Assembly (NCBI GenBank): GCA_933822405.4
Contig: CAKOGP040001941.1
Coordinates: 1-12,876, forward strand
Source: Cylindrotheca closterium
Taxonomy: Eukaryota > Bacillariophyta > Bacillariophyceae > Bacillariales > Bacillariaceae
Direction of reading: 5' to 3'
DNA length: 12,876 bases
Shown here piece by piece: positions 6,530 through 12,876 of the stretch. A program made the translations under genes and the position numbers. The first letter of the stretch is position 1. The number at the start of each line of letters is the position of its first letter. Under the pieces are notes generated by a model, which did no database searches, was not told the DNA's origin, and saw only the letters and a list, made by a program, of their open reading frames with translations.

Positions 6530-9298
6530 CTACATCATATCAACGATGATCATTTCCGCTTCGGATGCTAGAATGCCAACAAGATGCTTTCTTGGTGGCA
6601 GTGTAGCATCGAGAGGGTTAATATCTCCTTTCAAAACTGCTTCTTCAACGAAATAAAGTTGCCGCATTGTCACCAACGCTTTTTCATGGCAAACATCGAG
6701 ATAGGAGTCAAGCTTCTCTTTGATCCTCGGCAAGAATGAAATTCTGGTCCTGTTGCGTCGAGCTCTCTTCGTTTTTGGTGGTAACGAATGCCCGGTGTGG
6801 CCATGTTGAATTATGCGTGCTACTGATCCTCTTTGTGTGCTGTCTTCGATTTTTTTCTCGCATTTAGTATCAGATACAATCATGGCATCCCCCAAAATCC
6901 GGTAGGAGACCTTGCGTTTTAGCATCGGTACGGAATTCGGACCATTTGTAGCTCCGGGGAGGACTGGGTCACTTACGGGAACGGAGAAATGTCCATCACT
7001 TGACACGATCGATGGAGTGAATGTCGAACCGCCAGTATTAGTTCTCGAAACCTCTGGGACACTTGATACTATCCGTTCGTCTGACTTGATAAACGGTGAG
7101 GCCGCACCACCAGTTTCGTTTACGACAGGAGTGAAGTAGTGCTGATGCAACCTCCACAGATCTCGAGAGTCGAATGGATACTGCGACATCTCATTGAGGT
7201 GCTGAATGTTGGAGCAGAGCCATTCGACTATCCTCTGCTTCCGGACAGGGTCGGGATCTGGATTTTTGACATTGCTGCTTGATGACTCTGGCGGAGCCAC
7301 AAATGATCGTGCTTGCTTTGTTGGTAAATCGCCTGTGAGGACTCCATGCGATTTCACCCCCACATCGTTGGTTCCACTTCCGTCGCGTCCAGGGGACTCA
7401 ATCATTATTGACTCTCCAGCTAAAGGTGACTCGAATGACAGATCTGTCGCATCTAACCCCTGCCGTGAAAATACATCAACACCGTTGGCGACGAGACTTG
7501 CGTACGCTTTCTTCGCAACCTCAACAACGACCGTGGCCTCGAGGGGTTCCTGTCGCCCCGTTGAATGTACAGTTGTCTCAGGGCCAGGGATAGATAAAAA
7601 ACTTAACGGGTCCAACTCTTGCTGAAACTCTGATATCGTATCATTATTCTCCATGTTTGGCTTGTTGTTCCACATTAGATGGATAAACTTCAAAACCTGC
7701 CCATTCGTCCAATGCTGCAATGCCTCTGGGAATCCAAGAGTAACTATCGTCGCTGTAAGAATTGTAAGTTAGGGATGCATGTAAAAACAAAGAAATGAGA
7801 TTTTTGAAAGCACGTACGTCCTATTCGAAAGCCAGTGAGCTTGCGGAGGGCAATGCGGGCATTAGAAACAATGCCAGCAGTGATGTGACGCTGTCCTTCA
7901 TGATTGATTGCACAGTGTACCAAGAACAAAGCCTCTAAAGAACAGTTGTATGCGAGCGCATATGCAACAGCTTTAGCTGCGGGAACATCGACCGTGTTCC
8001 CCGATATGGATAAAGATTCGAGCCGATTGGAATCTGCAACTACTTTCATCAAGACATTTAGGCCGGTGGCCTTGATCGAATTGAATCCTATGTCCAGAAT
8101 CTTCAGCTCCTTCAACGTAGGGAGAACAGCCGCCAACTGATGCGCTCCGCGATCCCCAATGTTGTTATTATCCAGTTTTAGTTCCCGCAATGATCCCGAG
8201 CCCCAAAGAGCATTCATCAGAGACTCCAAGCCCTTGTGGGTCATGTTGTTGAAGGAAAGCTGTAACGACTGCAGAGGCAAAGCACTCTTATTTGCTTTGA
8301 TGCTTGAAGCCAGCGCTCCGATTTCGTCGTCTCCAATATCGCAGTTTGGAAAGGATATCACACGGATACATGCTGTCGTCTCAAGCAATCTTGCAACAGA
8401 GTTGCATCCAAGCATTCCCATCCCGGTTCCGCCTAAAAATAGCTCCTGCATACCACTGCAGCTTCCGACGCGTAATCTTGTGACTTCCCGCAGTTGATGT
8501 TGAGAGGTTTCGTGTTGTGACGGTTCCAAGTTTGCAGACTGCACTTCATCTTCGAGAATTGATTCAGCTATCGCGCTTACTCCACCTGCTCCTATTCTAT
8601 TTCCTGTCATGAACAGCTTCGAAAGTCGGCTTCCTTGACGTATAAAGTCAGCCAGTGCAAGAGCCCCGTCTTCTCCGATCATATTTCCAGCAAGGTAGAG
8701 CGTGTGAACAGTGCCACCATTGAAACGAACAGCCGCTTGTTGCAATGCGTGCGCCAAAGCTGACGCGCCGATGTCCCCTACATTGTTGAACCCCAAGTCA
8801 AGCAGCACAAGAGACCTATGGACAGCAATACCTGCTGCCAATGTTGTCACCCCACTGTCGCATAGATTGTTGTATCCAAGCTTGAGCACAGTCAAGTTCT
8901 CATTCTGAGACAGTGCCATTCTCACCAATCGTGCATCCGATGACATCAAACTTCGTTGTGAGAGATCGATCTGGCCGATGGAATCAGCAGAAAGTAAATA
9001 AAAGGAAAATAAGGACAGAAATCGAAGAAATGGAGCTTACCTTTGTCAGCGAGCGCCTGAGCAGAGCTTCGGAAAGCCGCTGTAGAACAGACTCTCGAGA
9101 CGAGCGAATCCCATATTCATCATGAAGTGGACGTGATATGGTAACTGGACCAGGTAAATGAGAGCTCTGGGCCCCATTTACTAAAGGATGGTCCGCAGTT
9201 GTAGCTGCTTCTCCATGCAAGTTAGAAAGCGGGTCGTCAATTGTGTGTTCCAATTTCAACATTTTTTTAGGGGAAGTCTTTCGATCAGGCACCGCCAT
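6530..9298 (-). CDS. LRR (ribonuclease-inhibitor type) protein with basic C-terminal region
   Basis: Three exons (9298-9041, 8970-7818, 7752-6530) with introns of 70 bp (GTAAGC...CCAG) and 65 bp (GTACGT...ACAG) join in frame to 877 residues. Residues 1-80 are polar and unrecognised. From about residue 87, LTKIDLSQRSL starts a row of roughly 11 to 13 ribonuclease-inhibitor/NLR-type repeats of the form L-x-x-L-x-L-x-x-N-x-[IL]-[GC]-D-x-G-A, running to about 460; both intron joins fall near repeat edges. The second half (about 470-877) is not a known domain to me. It has QHWTNGQVLKFIHLMW (483-498), a Trp/His helix RIVEWLCSNIQHLNEM, a KRKVSYRILGDAMIV strand-like patch, a basic cluster KTKRARRNRTR (797-807) like a nuclear signal, and a helical end. 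LRRs mediate binding; a nuclear scaffold or adaptor role is inferred. No kinase, NB-ARC or membrane segment is seen. The ATG at 9298 is the first in frame; Met13 is an alternative. Confidence 0.8.
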
Positions 9299-9922
9299 TC
9301 AAGCCAAGATTTCTCGTGGTTTCTGCGCGCCACTTCAGTTCAAATGCTTCACCTTTTCGCTTGAACAAGAAACAAAGAGACTCCAGAAGATTAGTGCATC
9401 AATCCATGTCACAATTTTGCTTTTGGCTTCCATCGGGCAACCTCAGAGATGCGAACAATGTTTGTAGTAGGGAGTCTACTTATTCTACTGCAACCTCATA
9501 AGGAGAAGAAGAGAAGAACCCTTTTTCGTCTGCCTGTCAACTGGCGTTTTTAAAAATCGAATGAATCAATCGCTCGATAATACATGCAGGTTCCAAAAAT
9601 ATCATTTTTAGGAATTGCAATTGTTCGGAATTGAGGCAGTGGGAATTCCCCCTTTTCAATTTATTTCATCCCCGCGATATTTAACGCGATTTCCCACAAC
9701 TACTGTAGTTGTGGGGACAGTTTTTTGCCAAAAATTCCCACAACTACAGTATCATACCAGTACATTTTTTCTGTATGGTGGCTACACAGATATTTTCCAC
9801 TGACTGACTGATGTGTCAAAATGCGAATGGATCAGTTCGACTGATTCAAAAGATCCCAACAATCTTATTATGGGGTCACTCTTGACTCGAGGGGAGTTTT
9901 CCCAGGTATTGTACAGTACAGT
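9299..9922. promoter_or_regulatory. Divergent promoter region between LRR and histidine phosphatase genes
   Basis: The two genes start back to back 624 bp apart, so both promoters and 5' UTRs should lie here. No coding sequence is supported. The right half is unusually rich in symmetrical elements: AATTGCAATT (9613-9622), GGGAATTCCC (9641-9650), CGCGAT twice (9673 and 9685), a 10 bp-stem hairpin at 9693-9715, a direct repeat of its left arm at 9735-9751, and a further hairpin at 9907-9940 right at the phosphatase start. Confidence 0.55.
9691..9751. repeat. Inverted repeat plus third copy of the arm, in the divergent promoter
   Basis: CCCACAACTA (9693-9702) and TAGTTGTGGG (9706-9715) form a perfect 10 bp stem around CTG, extendable by two weaker pairs. 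The left arm recurs in direct orientation as TTCCCACAACTACAGTA at 9735-9751, so the second arm can pair with either copy. The T-rich run between them (9720-9726) makes it look terminator-like, but in a eukaryotic promoter a factor-binding or mobile-element origin is as likely. Confidence 0.85.
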
Positions 9923-9940
9923 ATGTATTATAGTACAATA
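9907..9940. repeat. 8 bp inverted repeat spanning the first ATG of the phosphatase frame
   Basis: TATTGTAC (9907-9914) pairs perfectly with GTACAATA (9933-9940) around an 18-base loop that contains the ATG at 9923. In RNA it would put that ATG in a hairpin loop, which is a hint that translation may start further downstream. Confidence 0.8.
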
Positions 9941-10864
9941 TTCAATATGTGCTTCCTATCACCCACCGCATGGATTACATTTCTTGCTACCTCACAACCA
10001 ATTGGACTTGTCTTTTCGAACCATCAACAATCAAGGCGACTTTCCTCATGCCAATCAATGGCAAAACCAAGTGATGGCGACATGCAGGTGGCAAAATCCA
10101 AACGTGTTGTATTCCTTCGGCATGGTCGAACGTATATGAATGATTTCATCGGAGGTGTTCATTTCGGAGCTCCCAATTTTTCTGATATCTTCCCTGAGAC
10201 TCCTGAAAACAAATCCAAATACATAGACTCTCCCCTCACTCCTGAAGGTATCAAGCAGGCACAAAACTTGAAGTCTGTACTCCAGAGAACAAGAAAATTG
10301 AAAGACTACGGTGCAAACAAGATGGAAGAAAGACTTTTTGGTTCTCTGCTGGATGAAATCGATTTAGTAGTTGTCAGTCCTCTAACTAGAGCATTGGAGA
10401 CCATGGACATTGGGTTATACCCGCTCATCAAAGCTCGAAATATTCCGATTGTCGCTAATCCCCTTGCATCTGAAAGGCTGTATCTTGTTTCCGACGTCGG
10501 TCAAGCGCGAAAGGAGTTGAAAAAAATGTATGAATACGTTGATTTTGATTCTTGCATATCAGACGATGACAGGCCATGGCATTTTCAACCAACAGAAGAT
10601 CTCAAGAAAACATACGTTGAGTGGCGGCCATCTGGGCACGGACAGGTATATGCCTGTCTCGGGGAACCACAGGATCATTTTGATCGCAGGATGACCGAAT
10701 TATTTCTATTCTTGGAAGAGCGACCGGAACGAACTATCGTACTAGTTTGTCACGCTGGTGTGATCGATTGGTTCTTGCACGAGACCTTCGAAAATTGTGA
10801 ACTCGGAATCGTAGACTTCGACCGCCTAACTCACAATCCACGCATCCAAAGATGGAAACGATAG
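9923..10864 (+). CDS. Histidine phosphatase superfamily protein (clade 1, PGAM-like fold)
   Basis: From the ATG at 9923 the frame gives 313 residues. RVVFLRHGRT carries the RHG motif with the phospho-accepting His67; SPLTRALET supplies Arg156, ASERL the acid Glu184, and VLVCHAGVIDWF the second catalytic His277. The full catalytic set is therefore present and the enzyme is probably active as a phosphatase; the phosphoglycerate mutase reaction itself is less likely in this diverged subgroup. The substrate is unknown. The start is open: ATGs at 9923 and 9947 give a hydrophobic N-terminus (about residues 9-31) that could be a targeting or signal segment, whereas those at 10058 and 10082 would give a cytosolic protein starting shortly before the RHG motif. 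The first lies in the loop of an RNA hairpin. The gene overlaps the convergent methyltransferase gene by 34 coding bases and has no intron. Confidence 0.85.
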   Translation: MYYSTIFNMCFLSPTAWITFLATSQPIGLVFSNHQQSRRLSSCQSMAKPSDGDMQVAKSKRVVFLRHGRTYMNDFIGGVHFGAPNFSDIFPETPENKSKYIDSPLTPEGIKQAQNLKSVLQRTRKLKDYGANKMEERLFGSLLDEIDLVVVSPLTRALETMDIGLYPLIKARNIPIVANPLASERLYLVSDVGQARKELKKMYEYVDFDSCISDDDRPWHFQPTEDLKKTYVEWRPSGHGQVYACLGEPQDHFDRRMTELFLFLEERPERTIVLVCHAGVIDWFLHETFENCELGIVDFDRLTHNPRIQRWKR

Positions 10865-11328
10865 AGAACAATGTTTGCAGCCACATTAACGTTCAGACTG
10901 GCTGTTCCGGCACCATATTGAGGTATTCTAAGCAGCAATTTGCACTCCTGCAAGTGCTTTGGATGAATGCCTTGACCTTCGTTTCCCATAAATATGGCAA
11001 TGTTTTCTTCATGTCTTCGGAGCTCTTTGTTTCCACGAAAGTAATTTTCGTCCAGTATGTGAGCCTTGTCATCAATCTCCACTCCAATTAAATAGATAGA
11101 GCTATGGTTTATGTAAGCCAGGCACTCGCTCCATTTGGAAAAGTGCTCTAGGCGAATCGATCCTTGTTTCATTGCCTCCTCAAATTGAGGAGGGAACAAA
11201 TCGCGGTCTTTGTTTTTCGTTTGCCCAACAAGCAAGACCTCGTAACAGCCAAATGCTACAGCTGTCAAGAGCAGTGCTCTCACATTGTGGAACTTCTGAA
11301 TGTTGCAAATAACAATATAGAGCTTCAT
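10831..11328 (-). CDS. SpoU/TrmH-family (SPOUT) RNA 2'-O-methyltransferase, minimal form
   Basis: One exon encodes 165 residues. NIQKFHNVRALLLTAVAFG (9-27) is SPOUT motif 1 with the conserved Asn and Arg; FMGNEGQGI (113-121) is motif 2; IPQYGAGTASLNVNVAANI (135-153) is motif 3, with Asn replacing the common Ser in SLNV[SN]VA. Together these build the knotted S-adenosylmethionine site that methylates ribose 2'-OH in tRNA or rRNA. The protein is the catalytic core only, like bacterial TrmL (about 157 residues), without the N-terminal substrate-binding domain of RlmB or of TrmH extensions. Upstream in-frame stops support the ATG at 11328. No clear organelle targeting peptide is seen, so cytosol or nucleus is likely. 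Its last 34 bases overlap the end of the convergent phosphatase gene. The exact RNA target cannot be read from the sequence. Confidence 0.85.
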   Translation of the reverse strand: MKLYIVICNIQKFHNVRALLLTAVAFGCYEVLLVGQTKNKDRDLFPPQFEEAMKQGSIRLEHFSKWSECLAYINHSSIYLIGVEIDDKAHILDENYFRGNKELRRHEENIAIFMGNEGQGIHPKHLQECKLLLRIPQYGAGTASLNVNVAANIVLYRFHLWMRGL

Positions 11329-11805
11329 TCTGTTTTGAAATGGCTTATTTCATTGCTGTCCCAACTTGCAACAGAATAATTTGAAATTGGAGCACTGAGA
11401 AACCATGTGGGAGAGATGGGCAAATACGCGCGTCGACGGACGACTGAGGTGCGCCGTACTGTACTACGGTCGGCGGACGGAGTGGAGAGCTGAACTACCC
11501 AGCTGACCGTATAGAAAGGTTACGAAAGAAATAGAGAAGAAGAATTCCAGATTCCGGTGGTCATGAATACTTCAAATGACCACCGTAGGAAAGTGAACGT
11601 ACAAAGTACGAAGCTGGAGGAAAGCCTGCGAAAAGCCCCGAAGTGGAATGACTTGCAGCTGCATCAAAAAGCACACAAATCAATCCAACTCGGAACTTGA
11701 GCAAAACACCTTCAGACTCCAGCAATAGGTAGAAAATTTTTAACTCCTAGGGGGTAAGGTGATTTTTAGACAAGAATCGGAGCTATAGGGGAGAGGAGTG
11801 TCATC
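11329..11805. other. Gene-free stretch upstream of the methyltransferase gene
   Basis: No supported gene. It should contain the methyltransferase promoter (minus strand). A GC-rich patch with short inverted arms CCGTA (11454-11458) and TACGG (11465-11469) and a perfect 10 bp-stem hairpin at 11555-11585 are present. The right end may belong to the 5' flank of the repeat-like pseudogene that follows. Confidence 0.5.
11555..11585. repeat. Perfect 10 bp hairpin
   Basis: CGGTGGTCAT (11555-11564) and ATGACCACCG (11576-11585) pair without a mismatch around an 11-base loop. It could be a transposon relic, a factor site or a structured RNA; nothing in the surroundings decides this. Confidence 0.85.
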
Positions 11806-12859
11806 ATGAGCCTGCCAGAATACGTTACACGTTTCTTTTCTGCCAATACCGGATGAACTTGTGCTCAGACGCGTGAAGGGACCAGAGTACCAGTGGAGAC
11901 CGTAATCAAGCGCGGGCATGAGTCACAAGGGAGACAGCATGTAACCTCCACCATTTCTTGCCATTCTCATTTGACGAGAACAGCTTCGGCCATTTGAAAT
12001 TGACAGTGATGAAAACGAAGATGCCCCGGATTCAGACCACGATGCTACACTTTCAGATGGAGCCCCTTCCAGAAACCCTCGAGGACCACCACCCGACACC
12101 GAGCCAGAAGATACGGGACCTGGGGACCAAGCTGAGTTGACCGATTATGAAGAGGAAAGAGAGCTCCCACTCAGCGCTTGGGTCCATCTCATGACAGATC
12201 ACTGTCGAGTTAAATGTGTCGGACCAACGACAAACAGCAAGCAAGACAACATCATATGTGGCAAGCTGAAGAGCAAGTGCCGATTCCGTCTCCACAAAGA
12301 ACTTCAAAGCAGTGGCGAACAAGCAGCCCCACGTTGGTACAAAGGAGTCCCATCTACCAAGGACATTGACAAGGAAACTGGGGAATTTATTATTCATGGT
12401 CAACAATATGGTCATTGTCGGACCGAGAAGGAAATGGACGAGCATCTCAACCGAGTCTCCAATGAAGTGCTCTCCATCTCAGACGAAGAGGAAGAGCATG
12501 ATGACACCAATGTCAATACTAGCGAAGTGGATTCTGAGGGACAATTCTTGGATGGCTCAGACGACAACCACCAAGACGACCTCGACCGAATCAATGAAAT
12601 AATCGCTGAGATCGAAGAGGCAAAGTTGAAGAAGCTGAAAGCGGAGAAGGCAAGACTGGAAGCAAAGAAGGTAGCAAGCCAGTCTCCTTGTAAGAAGAAG
12701 CGCACCCCAACCAAGAAGAAAACTAGGGCAACTAGGGCAACCTCCCAGAGGAAAGTTCCCATTGCAAGAAAGAAGACACTGAAGGGAACAACGCCCAAAC
12801 AAGTCACTATTGAAGAGGGCAACAATACTCTGAAGTCTCCCCCCAAGCTGTTAGAATAA
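11806..12859 (+). pseudogene. Decayed, unrecognised gene: acidic, Cys/His, coiled-coil, basic tail
   Basis: The main frame is open from 11975 to the stop at 12857-12859, but its first ATG is at 12191, inside what looks like a conserved block. Coding-like pieces continue upstream in shifting frames: MSLPEYVTRF from an ATG at 11806, LPIPDELVLRRVKGPEYQW at 11840-11896, and LPFSFDENSF near 11960. This points to a gene broken by several indels, or less likely to several exons. In the open part the order is: acidic stretch (DSDENEDAPDSDHD); block with WVHL, CRVKC, ICGKLKSKCRFRLH, RWYKGVPSTKDIDKETGEF and HGQQYGHCRTEK, whose Cys and His could bind zinc; Asp/Glu run; a charged coiled-coil (INEIIAEIEEAKLKKLKAEK); and a Lys/Arg tail rich in TPTKKK and TRATRAT like a nucleic-acid-binding or nuclear segment. 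A mobile-element or multicopy family origin is inferred. AATAAA overlaps the stop codon. Confidence 0.5.
12721..12738 (+). repeat. 9 bp tandem duplication in the basic tail
   Basis: AACTAGGGC is present twice in a row, giving the TRATRA repetition in the Lys/Arg-rich tail. It keeps the frame. Confidence 0.9.
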
Positions 12860-12860
12860 A
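12855..12860 (+). promoter_or_regulatory. AATAAA, possible polyadenylation signal overlapping the stop codon
   Basis: The GAATAA that ends the frame continues as AATAAA. If used, the transcript would have almost no 3' UTR. It may be chance. Confidence 0.3.
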
Positions 12861-12876
12861 GCAAAATGTGCTCTAT

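Noticed and set aside
6912..8908. Several plus-strand open frames of 60 to 140 codons
   Set aside because: All lie opposite LRR-gene exons, which have repeat motifs and consistent splice joins; the plus frames show none.
9720..9726. T-run after the 9693-9715 hairpin as a bacterial-type terminator
   Set aside because: The window is eukaryotic with spliceosomal introns, and the hairpin lies in a divergent promoter region.
10852..11091. Plus-strand 79-codon frame
   Set aside because: It is antisense to the SpoU methyltransferase, which carries all three SPOUT motifs.
1..12876. tRNA or rRNA genes and CRISPR arrays
   Set aside because: No GGTTCGA-type B box with a cloverleaf partner, no rRNA-like conserved words and no regularly spaced repeats were found by eye on either strand.

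Overview
This window is nuclear DNA from a photosynthetic eukaryote, most likely a pennate diatom (inference). Four GT-AG introns of only 65 to 85 bp can be placed with the reading frame kept across each splice. One enzyme has a signal peptide followed by a Phe right after the predicted cleavage site, the hallmark of plastid import through a secondary plastid's membranes. The left end is full of decayed Ty1/copia sequence of the kind common in diatom genomes. The species cannot be fixed from the sequence alone.

Layout. Positions 1-2160 are a retroelement graveyard. On the minus strand, a piece of copia polyprotein (about 165-420) is joined in one open frame to the end of a non-LTR reverse transcriptase (1-165). 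On the plus strand, a copia pol fossil (about 590-1807) has lost its reverse-transcriptase core and carries several frameshifts and stops, but its RNase H and C-terminal tail are still readable. A probable 3' LTR follows (about 1808-2160). Next come a two-exon minus-strand gene for a mitochondrial adrenodoxin-type ferredoxin that lacks the cluster cysteines (2650-3235), a 1.3 kb divergent intergenic region, and a two-exon plus-strand gene for a plastid FAD-dependent enzyme of the carotenoid-desaturase/amine-oxidase superfamily (4514-6478). Convergent with it, only 51 bp away, is a three-exon minus-strand gene for an 877-residue leucine-rich-repeat protein with a basic, probably nuclear C-terminal region (6530-9298). 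A 0.6 kb divergent promoter region with striking inverted repeats separates this from a plus-strand histidine phosphatase (9923-10864). That gene overlaps tail-to-tail, by 34 coding bases, a minus-strand minimal SpoU/TrmH RNA methyltransferase (10831-11328). The right end holds a decayed, repeat-like gene of unknown family (about 11806-12859), acidic, then coiled-coil, then very basic.

The five single-copy-looking genes do not form an evident pathway. They share only close packing: two convergent pairs and two divergent pairs, as is usual in compact algal genomes. The observation most worth following is the cysteine-free ferredoxin, which fits the complex I bridge ferredoxin type. After it come the uncharacterised C-terminal half of the LRR protein and the hairpin cluster in the LRR/phosphatase promoter.
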